Assembly: GCA_903907955.1 (NCBI GenBank)
Contig: CAIVPZ010000041.1
Span: 62,001-126,000, forward strand
Direction: 5' to 3'
Length of the DNA stretch: 64,000 nucleotides
DNA from: an uncultured Acetobacteraceae bacterium
GTDB taxonomy: Bacteria; Pseudomonadota; Alphaproteobacteria; Acetobacterales; Acetobacteraceae
Of this stretch, positions 8,169-16,179 are shown piece after piece (position 1 is the first letter of the stretch; the number at the start of each line of letters is the position of its first letter). Made by a program: the position numbers and the translations under genes. Under the pieces are notes generated by a model. The model saw only the letters and a list, made by a program, of their open reading frames with translations. It did not search any database and was not told the DNA's origin.

Positions 8169-8852
8169 ATGCCTAGTTTGGATTTTGGGCGAATCTTTAA
8201 CCGCCGCGCGGTCACGATTCAAACCCTGAAATATGTGCAGGAAGACGCCGCTTTCGTTGCCCTGCGAAACAAGATACGTGACGCGGGAACCGATAGACTC
8301 CGGCACTTCAAGAACGGTTACGCTTTCGAGGGTGGCCTGGCGCTCCAACAAAATCCCGATGAATTCGCAGCCCTCTGCCTTTTCTTAACAAAGGCCAGGC
8401 CAATCCGGAATTACATCGAGATCGGCGTAGCGAGCGGCGGCACCTGCCGGTTCCTGAGGGAAAATGTTGGGTTTGACCGGGCATTTCTGCTCGATGACGG
8501 CAAGCATCCCCGTGCCAAAGAGCAGGGCGGAAATCTCGCTTCGATCGAAAACCTGCGCATTTTCATCGGAGACAGCCACTCTCCGGAAGCTCAGGCCTTC
8601 CTTGCCGCGCACATGACGGAGAAGGCGGACGTCGCCTTTATCGACGGCGATCACTCCTATGAGGGCGTTCAGGCGGACATTGATCTCGTGCTTCCGTTCT
8701 GCAAGCCAGGAACTTTACTGATATTGCACGATACGGTCGCGTGCAGCGGCGTCAAGAAGGCATGGCGTCAACTCACCAAGACCGCGAACCACCTCGCGGA
8801 GTATATTGGCGCGGAGCGGCCACTTGGGATCGGTATTGCCGCCGTTCGATAG
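8169..8852 (+). CDS. Class I SAM-dependent methyltransferase
   Basis: 227 residues of the Methyltransf_24/CmcI-like type. Motif I is YIEIGVASGGTCRFL, and the acidic motif AFIDGDHSYEGVQADIDL is typical of these small-molecule or sugar O-methyltransferases. It ends with LILHDTVACSGVKKAW, matching the conserved HD before the C-terminal helix. Codon use is clearly less G+C-biased than its neighbours (ttt, aaa, tta and att codons are common), which suggests recent acquisition. No sugar or antibiotic cluster surrounds it. Confidence 0.82.
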   Translation: MPSLDFGRIFNRRAVTIQTLKYVQEDAAFVALRNKIRDAGTDRLRHFKNGYAFEGGLALQQNPDEFAALCLFLTKARPIRNYIEIGVASGGTCRFLRENVGFDRAFLLDDGKHPRAKEQGGNLASIENLRIFIGDSHSPEAQAFLAAHMTEKADVAFIDGDHSYEGVQADIDLVLPFCKPGTLLILHDTVACSGVKKAWRQLTKTANHLAEYIGAERPLGIGIAAVR

Positions 8853-9055
8853 CGTCGTTATTCAAAATAGTTCTACATCGTAATTTTGTCTGAGCGGGAG
8901 AACGCAGCGCATCCCGCGCTCGTGCGCGTCATTGCCGCTCGCCGGCTTCCGGTCAGGCATTGCCGGTGCTGGGGAGACCGCCATTTGCGACGGCGGGATG
9001 CGCCGCGCTGCGTCCCTGGTGAGGAGGCCAGGAGGGTCTGCGCCCTGGCCTTCGT

Positions 9056-9583
9056 TTACCCCGCCAGGAAGGCCTGCATATCCGAAGGTTTCGGCGCCTT
9101 GGAAAGCATGATCATGCCCCTGACCGCCAGCGGCAGCACGACGCCGCCGACCAGGGCGGCCGAGCCAAGCACCGCGATGATCAGCCATTTGATCGCCCCT
9201 TCGATCCCGAACGGCAGCAGGAAGAACACGACCAGGGGGGCAATGAGCAGAATCGAGCCGAGCACCCATTTGATCGCCGCCCTGAACGCCGTTTTCTGGT
9301 CCCGCCCGATCGGGTCGATGGACTCCGCATGGTTTGTCCCGGCGTCGATCGCAAACAGGCAGTAGTTGCCTGACGGGCTTTTTACAAGATACAGCGTGAC
9401 CGTCTGGCCAACCGACAGGTGGGCGGTCAGTTCCTGCACGGCACTTACCTTCTGCAGGGTGGTCTGCCGTTCGTTGGATTCACGTATCCAGATGTGTTCG
9501 TAATAGGTCCGCTCCGGCGCGACGTGGGCAGCCTTGATGCCCTTGATCTCGCCGGTGACCTTGTAAAGCTGTTGCTTGGTCAT
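9056..9583 (-). CDS. Hypothetical two-span membrane protein
   Basis: 175 residues, not assigned to a family. Residues 1-95 are soluble and hydrophilic (TKQQLYKVTGEIKGIKAAHV at the start). Two membrane segments follow (about 106-123 and 129-156), then a short cytosolic tail. The N-terminal part may be a small beta-rich domain. A second ATG lies one codon upstream (9586). It stands alone between the methyltransferase and recR, with about 200 bp of featureless DNA before it. Confidence 0.7.
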   Translation of the reverse strand: MTKQQLYKVTGEIKGIKAAHVAPERTYYEHIWIRESNERQTTLQKVSAVQELTAHLSVGQTVTLYLVKSPSGNYCLFAIDAGTNHAESIDPIGRDQKTAFRAAIKWVLGSILLIAPLVVFFLLPFGIEGAIKWLIIAVLGSAALVGGVVLPLAVRGMIMLSKAPKPSDMQAFLAG

Positions 9584-9655
9584 CACTGTGCTCCGTGGCA
9601 GCGCACCCGCAGCCGGGTTGTTTCGTTGGTGGATAAGCCATCCGCATCCTGCCGC

Positions 9656-10249
9656 TCAGAACGGCCGTCGCGCCCGCAGCGCCGCCGCCAGCGTGCCGTC
9701 GTCCAGCACATCCAGCGCGCCGCCGATCGGCATCCCCTGCGCCACCCGGCTCACCACCACCCCGAACGGCTTGATCCGTTCGGTGAGCCAGTGCGCCGTG
9801 GTGGCGCCGTCCACCGTGGCACCGAGCGCCAGAATCACCTCCGCCACCCCGCCCGCGCCCACCCGGGCGAGCAGCGGCGCCAGGTTCAGATCCTCCGGCC
9901 GGGTGCCGGCCAGCGCCGAGAGGGTGCCGCCGAGCACGTGGTAGAGGCCCCGGTGCACATGCGCCCGCTCCAGCGCCCACAAATCGCCCACCCCCTCGAC
10001 CACGCAGACCACCGAGCGGTCGCGCTGGCCGTCGGCGCAGATCGAGCAGGGGTCGCGGCTGTCCAGGTTGCCGCAATGGCCGCATGGCCGCACCGCGCGC
10101 GCCGCCTCGGCGAGGGCGGCGGCCAGCGGCAGCATGCGTGCCTCGGGATGCTGAAGCAGGCGCAACGCCGCCCGCCGCGCGCTGCGCGGGCCGAGGCCCG
10201 GCAGCTTCGCCAGCAATCCGATCAGGCGTTCGACTTCGGGGCCGCCCAT
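9656..10249 (-). CDS. recR: Recombination mediator RecR
   Basis: 197-residue RecR. It has the N-terminal helix-hairpin-helix (LAKLPGLGPRSARRAALRLL), the four-cysteine zinc finger CGHCGNLDSRDPCSIC, the Toprim core starting VCVVEGVGDLWALE and the C-terminal ARGLPIG-like segment VAQGMPIGGALDVLDDGTL. It acts with RecF/RecO in gap repair. It is the last gene of the SRP RNA-dnaX-ybaB-recR block, 43 bp after ybaB. Confidence 0.95.
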   Translation of the reverse strand: MGGPEVERLIGLLAKLPGLGPRSARRAALRLLQHPEARMLPLAAALAEAARAVRPCGHCGNLDSRDPCSICADGQRDRSVVCVVEGVGDLWALERAHVHRGLYHVLGGTLSALAGTRPEDLNLAPLLARVGAGGVAEVILALGATVDGATTAHWLTERIKPFGVVVSRVAQGMPIGGALDVLDDGTLAAALRARRPF

Positions 10250-10292
10250 GTCGGTCCGGTGCCGCGGCGGGTGCGGCTGGTGCCGCGCGCCG

Positions 10293-10616
10293 TCAGAATG
10301 GCAGCTTCATGCCGGCGGGCAGGTTCAGGCCGCCGGTGACCTTCTGCATCTCCTCGGCGGCGGCGGCCTCCAGCTTGCGGCGCGCATCGGCGTGGGCGGC
10401 CAGCAGCAGGTCCTGCACCATTTCCATCTCGTTCGGGTCGGCCAGCTTGGGGTCGATCCGCACCCCCCGCAACTCGCCCTTGCCGGAGAGGGTGACCGAA
10501 ACCATGCCGGCGCCGGCCACGCCCTCATGCGTGGTGCTCTCCAGCAGGGTCTGCATATCCGCCATCTTCTGCTGCATCTGGGCGGCCTGCTTCATCAGGC
10601 CGGCGAGATTCTTCAT
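10293..10616 (-). CDS. YbaB/EbfC family nucleoid-associated protein
   Basis: 107 residues with the typical start [22 protein letters not shown] and the [18 protein letters not shown] strand pair of the YbaB dimer. It binds DNA with little sequence specificity and almost always sits between dnaX and recR. It starts 4 bp after the dnaX stop, so the two are translated from one mRNA. Confidence 0.95.
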   Translation of the reverse strand: MKNLAGLMKQAAQMQQKMADMQTLLESTTHEGVAGAGMVSVTLSGKGELRGVRIDPKLADPNEMEMVQDLLLAAHADARRKLEAAAAEEMQKVTGGLNLPAGMKLPF

Positions 10617-10619
10617 CGG

Positions 10620-12485
10620 TCAGTTCTCCACATCATCGGGGGGGCCATCCGCGAACCCGTTATCCACGAACTCGGCGTCTGGCGGGGCGAAGTCCGGGCC
10701 GTTGAATTCGGCCGCGCCGCCGAGCACCGGCGCGGCGGTCAGGCCGTAGGCGTCGGCGCGCGCGTCACGCACCGCCTCGATGCGCGCACCGGGGAAGGTT
10801 TCCAGGATGGCGCGCACCAGCGGGTGCCCGGCGGCGGCGACCCGGCGGGCGGCATCGGCGGCGCTGCCCTGGTCGGCCACCGTCGGCTCGCCGGCGGCGG
10901 CCGAGAGGGCGATGGTCCAGCGGGTGCTGGTGGCATCCGTCAGCAGCGCGGCCAGCCGGGCGGCGAGGTCGCGCGGGGCGTCGGCCTCCGGGCGCAGTTC
11001 GATCACCGGCGGGGCGAAGCGCACCAGATGGACGGAGTGCACCAGATGGCCGTGCAGGATCGGGTCGCGCCGCTCGGCCACCAGGGCGACGACGTCGCGG
11101 AAGCCGGCGAGGCGCGGCCCCGGGGCCGCCAGCGCGGCGGCCTGGGTGCCGCCATTGGCGATCGCCCTTGCACCGCCGCCGCCGGAGGGCGGCAACGCGG
11201 GACCATTCGCGGCCGGCGGCTGCTCGGACAGGCGGCGCACCAGCTCGGCCGGCGGTGGCAGTTCGGCCACGTGGCACAGCCGGATCAGCACCATCTCGGC
11301 CGCCGCCCGCCGGTCCGGCGCCGCCTCCACCTCGCCGATGCCCTTCAGCAGCATCTGCCAGGCCCGCCCCAGCGTGGCCATCGACAGCCGCTCGGCCAGG
11401 GCGACGCCGCGGGTGCGTTCGGCCTCCGGCAGTTCGGCGGAATCGCGCAGCGCCGGCACCGACCGGAGCCGCGACAGCGTGTGCACGAGGTCGAGCAGAT
11501 CCTGCAGCAGCACCCCGAGATCGGCGCCGAGCGCATGGGCGCGGTCGGTCACGGCGAGCGCCTCGGCCGGGTGGCCGGCCATCAGTGCCTCGAACAGGTC
11601 GAACACCGCCGCCCGGTCGGCCAGGCCCAGCATGTCGGTCACCATGGCGGCGCCGATCGGCACGCCCGGCTCCGCCTGGGAAATCGCCTGGTCGAGCAGC
11701 GACAGCCCGTCGCGCGCCGAGCCGTCGGCGGCGCGGGCGATCAGGGTCAGTGCCTCCGAGGCCACCGCTACGCCTTCCTTCCCCGCGATGGCGGCGAAAT
11801 GGGCGGACAGTTCCGCCACCGAGATGCGGCGGAGATCGAACCGCTGGCAGCGCGACAGCACGGTCACCGGGACCTTGCGGATCTCGGTGGTGGCGAACAC
11901 GAATTTCACGTGCGGCGGCGGCTCCTCCAGCGTCTTCAGCAGCGCATTGAAGGCTGCCTTCGACAGCATGTGCACCTCGTCGAGGATGAACACGCGGGCG
12001 CGCGCCTGCATGGGGCGGAAGCGCACCGCCTCGATGATGGCGCGCACCTCGTCGATGCCGTTGTTGGAGGCGGCGTCCAGCTCGGTGACGTCGGGATGGC
12101 GGTCGGCCAGGATGGCGGTGCAGTTCGGGCACACGCCGCAGGGGTCCACGGTGGGGCCGCCGGTGCCGTCCGGGCCGATGCAGTTGAGCGCGCGGGCGAT
12201 GATGCGGGCGGTGGTGGTTTTGCCCACCCCGCGCACGCCGGTGAGCATGAAGGCGTGCGCCACCCGGCCGGCGGCGAAGGCGTTGCGCAGCGTGCGCACC
12301 ATCGCCTCCTGGCCGATCATGTCGTTGAAGCTGGTGGGGCGGTATTTGCGCGCCAGCACGCGATACGGCGCTGCGGCCGCGGGCAGGGCGGTGCCGAACA
12401 GCCCCGGACCGGCAGGCGCCGGTGGGCCGTCGGCCGGGTGTGGGTCGTCGGCCGGGGGCGGGTCGTCCTGGAACAGGCCGGACAT
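10620..12485 (-). CDS. dnaX: DNA polymerase III subunit gamma/tau
   Basis: 621-residue clamp-loader ATPase. Residues 1-40 are a Pro/Ala/Asp-rich leader; the AAA+ module follows with YRVLARKYRPTSFNDMIGQ, Walker A GVRGVGKTT, the zinc module DPCGVCPNC, the DExH-like LDEVHML and sensor/Arg-finger SRCQRFDL. The C-terminal third is Ala/Pro-rich and ends in a tau-type domain. The frame is open upstream to 12674 but runs through the SRP RNA gene, so MSGLFQDD at 12485 is chosen. No obvious A-run frameshift site for gamma was seen. Confidence 0.95.
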   Translation of the reverse strand: MSGLFQDDPPPADDPHPADGPPAPAGPGLFGTALPAAAAPYRVLARKYRPTSFNDMIGQEAMVRTLRNAFAAGRVAHAFMLTGVRGVGKTTTARIIARALNCIGPDGTGGPTVDPCGVCPNCTAILADRHPDVTELDAASNNGIDEVRAIIEAVRFRPMQARARVFILDEVHMLSKAAFNALLKTLEEPPPHVKFVFATTEIRKVPVTVLSRCQRFDLRRISVAELSAHFAAIAGKEGVAVASEALTLIARAADGSARDGLSLLDQAISQAEPGVPIGAAMVTDMLGLADRAAVFDLFEALMAGHPAEALAVTDRAHALGADLGVLLQDLLDLVHTLSRLRSVPALRDSAELPEAERTRGVALAERLSMATLGRAWQMLLKGIGEVEAAPDRRAAAEMVLIRLCHVAELPPPAELVRRLSEQPPAANGPALPPSGGGGARAIANGGTQAAALAAPGPRLAGFRDVVALVAERRDPILHGHLVHSVHLVRFAPPVIELRPEADAPRDLAARLAALLTDATSTRWTIALSAAAGEPTVADQGSAADAARRVAAAGHPLVRAILETFPGARIEAVRDARADAYGLTAAPVLGGAAEFNGPDFAPPDAEFVDNGFADGPPDDVEN

Positions 12486-12540
12486 GCGCGGGGCCGGTCT
12501 CCGGCCGCCGCGGCGGCCTTTGGGTCGATCGGGTTGCGGG

Positions 12541-12640
12541 TGGGAGGCCGAACAAACGACCCGGGCGGAAACTCGTTGCGGCTGCTTCCTTCCGGACCTG
12601 ACCGGGTTGGCGAGGCGCCCGTCCGCCGCCGACCTCCCGG
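12541..12640 (-). ncRNA. ffs: Small bacterial signal recognition particle RNA (4.5S)
   Basis: The minus strand carries the universally conserved SRP apical loop GTCAGGTCCGGAAGGAAGCA (in 12585-12605) with its GGAA tetraloop. The flanks pair as in a single long hairpin: GGGAGG at the 5' end (about 12638) matches CCTCCC at the 3' end (about 12542). The length of about 97-100 nt fits the short SRP RNA of alphaproteobacteria. Its place just upstream of dnaX is the usual one in this class. Exact ends are estimated from the terminal pairing. Confidence 0.93.
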
Positions 12641-12748
12641 TCGCACATATCATCCATCCGGCGTCCGGGCGCAAGCGCGCCCGTGGTCATGTTGCCCGTG
12701 TGCTCGCCGCGTGGCAGGGTCGCGCCGCCGCGCCCTGCAGGATTCCCC

Positions 12749-13666
12749 GTGTCCCTGATCCTCGCCACCCGCCCCAACGTCTACACCGGCAGCCCGCTCG
12801 ACCGGGCGACGGTGAAGCGCGGGGACGAGCCCTGGATCGAAGCGGCACTGGCGGGGGAGGACACGCTGTTCGTGCCGGTCTGGCGCAACCGCAACCTGAT
12901 GTCCGGCGTCGCCCAGGGCCGGCCGGAGGCGGTGTTGCTGGTCGGCTCGGCGGCCGGCGCGATGCGCCCGCCGGCCGGCGGGCCCTGGATATTCCTGGGA
13001 ATGCAGGGCGCCCGCCCGGTATTCGCCGTGGATGTCAGCGCCGCCGCCGACCCGCAGCCGCCCGGGTGCGCCACCTTCACCGACCTGCGCGCGGTGGCCG
13101 GCGTGCTGCCGGGGCCGGATGCCGCGGTGCTGGCGATGGCGCGGGGGCTGCTGCACTGGCGCAGCCGTCACCGCTTCTGCGGCATGTGCGGCGGCGCCTG
13201 CACGCCGCACAGTGCCGGCCATGTGATGCGCTGCACCGCCTGCGACGCCAGCCATTTCCCGCGCACCGACCCCGCCGTGATCATGCTGGTGCATGCCGGC
13301 GACCGTGCCCTGCTCGGCCATTCGTGCCGCTTCCCCACCGCCACCCTGTATTCGACGCTGGCCGGCTTCGTGGAGCCGGGCGAGAGCCTGGAGGAGGCGG
13401 TGGCGCGCGAGGTGCTCGAGGAGTCCGGCGTGCGGGTGGGCCGGGTGCATTACCACAGCAGCCAGCCCTGGCCGTTCCCGGCCAGCATCATGCTCGGCTT
13501 CTATGCCGAGGCCCTGTCGGAGGAGATCACCATCGACCCGAACGAATTGCAGGACGCGCGCTGGTTCGCCCGCGCGCAGATCCGCGACCACCAGGCGCAC
13601 GGCTTTGACCTGCCGCGCCGGGACAGTATCGCGCGGCGGCTGATCGAGGATTGGGTGGCGGCATGA
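12749..13666 (+). CDS. nudC: NADH pyrophosphatase NudC
   Basis: 305 residues from the GTG at 12749, which has an AGGA 7 bp upstream; the frame is open to 12683, but that stretch has no family features. The zinc finger is two CxxC pairs (FCGMCGG and CTACDASHFPRTDP). The Nudix box is GFVEPGESLEEAVAREVLEESG, here complete with its REVxEE core, and the NADH-specific SQPWPFPASIMLGF follows. The enzyme cleaves NADH to NMNH and AMP and removes NAD caps from RNA. Its stop overlaps the start of the lipoprotein gene. Confidence 0.93.
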   Translation: MSLILATRPNVYTGSPLDRATVKRGDEPWIEAALAGEDTLFVPVWRNRNLMSGVAQGRPEAVLLVGSAAGAMRPPAGGPWIFLGMQGARPVFAVDVSAAADPQPPGCATFTDLRAVAGVLPGPDAAVLAMARGLLHWRSRHRFCGMCGGACTPHSAGHVMRCTACDASHFPRTDPAVIMLVHAGDRALLGHSCRFPTATLYSTLAGFVEPGESLEEAVAREVLEESGVRVGRVHYHSSQPWPFPASIMLGFYAEALSEEITIDPNELQDARWFARAQIRDHQAHGFDLPRRDSIARRLIEDWVAA

Positions 13667-13962
13667 AGCGGCTTTGTGTTCTCGCCGGGCTGCTGCTGCT
13701 CGGCGGCTGCGGCAATCCGCTCCAGCCGACCAATGCCGTCTATAACCTGACCGATGCCGACACCCTGAAAGGCCAGTGCGAGCGCGCCGCCTATGACGAC
13801 CCCGCGGTCAAGGACGTGCTGGCCAAGACCGCCGGATCGGTCGGCTATGACCCGATGAACTGGATGCAGGAACTGCAACGCACCAAGCGCGCGGCGGTGC
13901 AGCGTTGCATGTACCAGCGCGGCGGCCCGGGGCAGGGGGGCGGCGTGGAACTGCCCCGCTAG
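13663..13962 (+). CDS. Small hypothetical lipoprotein
   Basis: 99 residues starting at an ATG that overlaps the nudC stop (ATGA). The N-terminus MKRLCVLAGLLLLGGCGN is a lipoprotein signal with lipobox LGGC. The mature part has two more cysteines (QCERAAYDD and QRCMYQRG), perhaps a disulfide, and a Gly-rich tail. No family is recognised. The stop TAG is the junction with repeat R3. Confidence 0.78.
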   Translation: MKRLCVLAGLLLLGGCGNPLQPTNAVYNLTDADTLKGQCERAAYDDPAVKDVLAKTAGSVGYDPMNWMQELQRTKRAAVQRCMYQRGGPGQGGGVELPR

Positions 13963-14063
13963 AGCGCTTTCAGGCTGACCGTAAACGGTCAGCGCGCTCC
14001 AGCTCTTTGTTTTGGCGAGCAACTTTATCGGCCGGCTGTCGCCGGTCTGGCCGATGTTGCTCT
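13961..14063. repeat. Dispersed repeat R3, copy 1 (103 bp)
   Basis: Begins AGAGCGCTTTC and ends GATGTTGCTCT, so short inverted ends (AGAGC/GCTCT) bound it. Internally it has a TGACCGTAAACGGTCA palindrome and a CGGCCGGCTGTCGCCGGTC stretch. The second copy, inverted, is at 51378-51480. The left end abuts CTAG, which also forms the lipoprotein stop. Confidence 0.85.
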
Positions 14064-14070
14064 GGTGGCG

Positions 14071-14160
14071 CCGCCTGGGCTGTTCAGCATCGGGTATGAG
14101 GGCACCTCGGTGGACCGCGTGGTCGCGGCGCTGCGCGCTAATCCTGCTTCGAGAAATTGA
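14071..14160 (+). pseudogene. DUF488-family N-terminal remnant
   Basis: Directly after repeat R3 one frame reads PPGLFSIGYEGTSVDRVVAALRA and stops at 14158. LFxIGYEGxSxDxxxxxLR is the N-terminal signature of DUF488 proteins. The rest of the domain and any start codon are missing, and the fragment overlaps the end of the WD40 gene on the other strand. It looks like a leftover of a gene cut at both sides. Confidence 0.6.
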
Positions 14161-15175
14161 CCAGCGCGGCGAAGCCGGTCTCGGTGCCGAATGCCAGTTG
14201 CCCGCCGTCCGCGCTCCAGGCGAGGGCGGATACCGGCCCGCGGCCGGGGCCGCAGACCGGCAGGATGCGGGCGGCGGCGATGTCGGCCAGCACCACCAGC
14301 CCGTCGGCGAAGCCGGCCGCCACCACATCCTGCTGCGGGTGCGCGGCCACCAGCGTGCAGATGACGCCATCGCCGCCGGCAAGTTCGGTCGGTGACTTGT
14401 TGGTCGGCCCGCCGCCGAAGAACGGCCACAGCACGATCGCATCCGCGCCGGAGGTGGCGAGCCATTTGCCGTTGCGGGTGAAACTCAGCGCGCGCGTCTT
14501 GCCCGGATAGCCGGTCATGCGCAGATGCTGGCCGTCGTTCAGGCGCCAGCCGTGCAGAGCGTTCTCCTGCATGGCGGTGACCACGCTGTCGCCGTCCGGG
14601 CTGATGGCGATGCCGGTATGGCTGCCCTTCCATTCCAGCCGGCGCGGGCTGTCGGTTCTGGCGGCGACGAACCAGAGGCTGGCGCCGTTGTAATGCGAGG
14701 CGACGATGCGTTTGCCCTTCGCATCGAACAGCAGGCCGGTGACGCTGGACGGGTGGTCGAGCGTCTTCAGTTGCTTCCCGTCGCCGTTGAACAGGTGCAC
14801 CTGCCGGCCGACCGCGCAGGCCAGCAGGCGGGACTTCGAGTCGGTAAAGCTTGCGACGTGCTCGACCCATTTCATGCCGAAGGTGGCGATGTCGGCGGCA
14901 TCCTCGCCGACAAGGCGGAAGCGCCCGTCATCGCCGCCGGACAGATAGCCCGCCGGCCCGGCATCCGCGGCGAGTGCCAGCGCGGCGCCGTCATGCACGG
15001 CCACGCGCCGCCACCCGCCGCCCGCGCGCGGGGCGACGTGCAGCGTTCCGTCGCCGAGCGCGAAGGCGCAGGTGGCGCCGCCGCGGGCGAACGCGGTTCC
15101 CACCACATACGCGCCGAGTTGGTGCGAGACGCCGCGGGTCTGCAGAATATGATCGGCGGCAACGGTGGCGCTCAT
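14138..15175 (-). CDS. WD40-repeat protein coupled to a COG0523 GTPase
   Basis: 345-residue beta-propeller with WD40-type blades visible as AISPDGDSVVTAMQENALHGW, SFTRNGKWLATSGADAIVLW and AWSADGGQLAFGTETG. There is no signal peptide or membrane span, so it is cytosolic. The start overlaps the GTPase stop by 4 bp (ATGA), which implies translational coupling. WD40 proteins next to COG0523 GTPases occur in other alphaproteobacteria; a scaffold or client-recognition role in metal delivery is an inference. Confidence 0.85.
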   Translation of the reverse strand: MSATVAADHILQTRGVSHQLGAYVVGTAFARGGATCAFALGDGTLHVAPRAGGGWRRVAVHDGAALALAADAGPAGYLSGGDDGRFRLVGEDAADIATFGMKWVEHVASFTDSKSRLLACAVGRQVHLFNGDGKQLKTLDHPSSVTGLLFDAKGKRIVASHYNGASLWFVAARTDSPRRLEWKGSHTGIAISPDGDSVVTAMQENALHGWRLNDGQHLRMTGYPGKTRALSFTRNGKWLATSGADAIVLWPFFGGGPTNKSPTELAGGDGVICTLVAAHPQQDVVAAGFADGLVVLADIAAARILPVCGPGRGPVSALAWSADGGQLAFGTETGFAALVNFSKQD

Positions 15176-16146
15176 GCGGCCTGGCAGCTTTCGAAGCCGC
15201 GGCGAAGTTGCGGGCGGTTGAGGTTGCGGCCGATGAACACGATCCGGCTGCTGCGCGGCTCGCCGGGTTTCCAGGGGCCGATGAAGTCGCCATCGGCGAT
15301 CATGTGCACCGCCTGGAAGGCGAAGCGGCGGTCCTCCCCGGCATAGGACAGGATGCCCTTGGTGCGCAGCAGGTCGCCGCCGCGCTCGGCCAGCAGGGCG
15401 CCGATCCAGGCGTTGAAGCGCTCGGGGTCGATCGGGGTTTCCACTTCGAAACTCAGCGACCGCACATCCTCGTTGTGTTCGTGGCTGTCCGCGCCAAGGA
15501 AGTCCGGGTGGCCGGCGAGCACGCGGTCGAGATCGAAGGCACCCTGGTCGAGCAGCTCGGCGATCGGCACGTTGCCGCGCGTTGCATGGTGGATTTTGGC
15601 GAACGGATTGCGCAGCCGCACCGCCGCTGCCACCGCCTCGAGTTCGTCCGGGGTGACCAGGTCGATCTTGTTCAGCACGATGACATCGGCGAACGCGATC
15701 TGGTCGGCCGCCTCGTGGCTGTCTTCCAGCCGCTGCGGCAGGTGCCTGGCATCGACCACGGTGATGATGGCGTCGAGCCGGGTCCGGTCGCGCACGGTGT
15801 CGTCGACGAAGAAGGTCTGCGCCACCGGGGCCGGGTTGGCCAGTCCGGTGGTTTCGATGATGATGCCGTCGAAGCGGTCGCGCCGTTTCATCAGCCCGCC
15901 GACGATGCGGATCAGGTCGCCGCGCACGGTGCAGCAGATGCAGCCGTTGTTCATTTCGAACACTTCCTCGTCGGTATCGACGACCAGGTCGTTGTCCACC
16001 CCCAGCTCGCCGAACTCGTTGATCACCACGGCGTATTTGCGGCCGTGCTGCTCGCTGAGGATGCGGTTGAGCAGGGTGGTCTTGCCGGCGCCGAGATAGC
16101 CGGTCAGCACCGTGACGGGCACTTTCGGTCCGGGTGTGTCCGTCAT
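15172..16146 (-). CDS. COG0523 (CobW/ZNG-like) metallochaperone GTPase
   Basis: 324 residues. The G domain has Walker A GYLGAGKTT, the metal-binding CxCC motif in NNGCICCTVRGD, the G3-like ETTGLANP and the NKID base-specificity motif. The C-terminal CobW_C domain includes KGILSYAGEDRRFAFQAVHM. There is a His-containing loop (DSHEHNED). These proteins insert Zn, Co or other metals into clients. No Zur or B12 genes are adjacent, so the metal is unknown. It is followed by the overlapping WD40 gene. Confidence 0.92.
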   Translation of the reverse strand: MTDTPGPKVPVTVLTGYLGAGKTTLLNRILSEQHGRKYAVVINEFGELGVDNDLVVDTDEEVFEMNNGCICCTVRGDLIRIVGGLMKRRDRFDGIIIETTGLANPAPVAQTFFVDDTVRDRTRLDAIITVVDARHLPQRLEDSHEAADQIAFADVIVLNKIDLVTPDELEAVAAAVRLRNPFAKIHHATRGNVPIAELLDQGAFDLDRVLAGHPDFLGADSHEHNEDVRSLSFEVETPIDPERFNAWIGALLAERGGDLLRTKGILSYAGEDRRFAFQAVHMIADGDFIGPWKPGEPRSSRIVFIGRNLNRPQLRRGFESCQAA

Positions 16147-16179
16147 GGCTGTTCTCTCCGTATGCGCGGTTGTCGGCGC

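Noticed and set aside
10248-13608. Two plus-strand frames of over 800 codons opposite dnaX.
   Set aside because: Low-complexity antisense products; dnaX and the SRP RNA explain the DNA.
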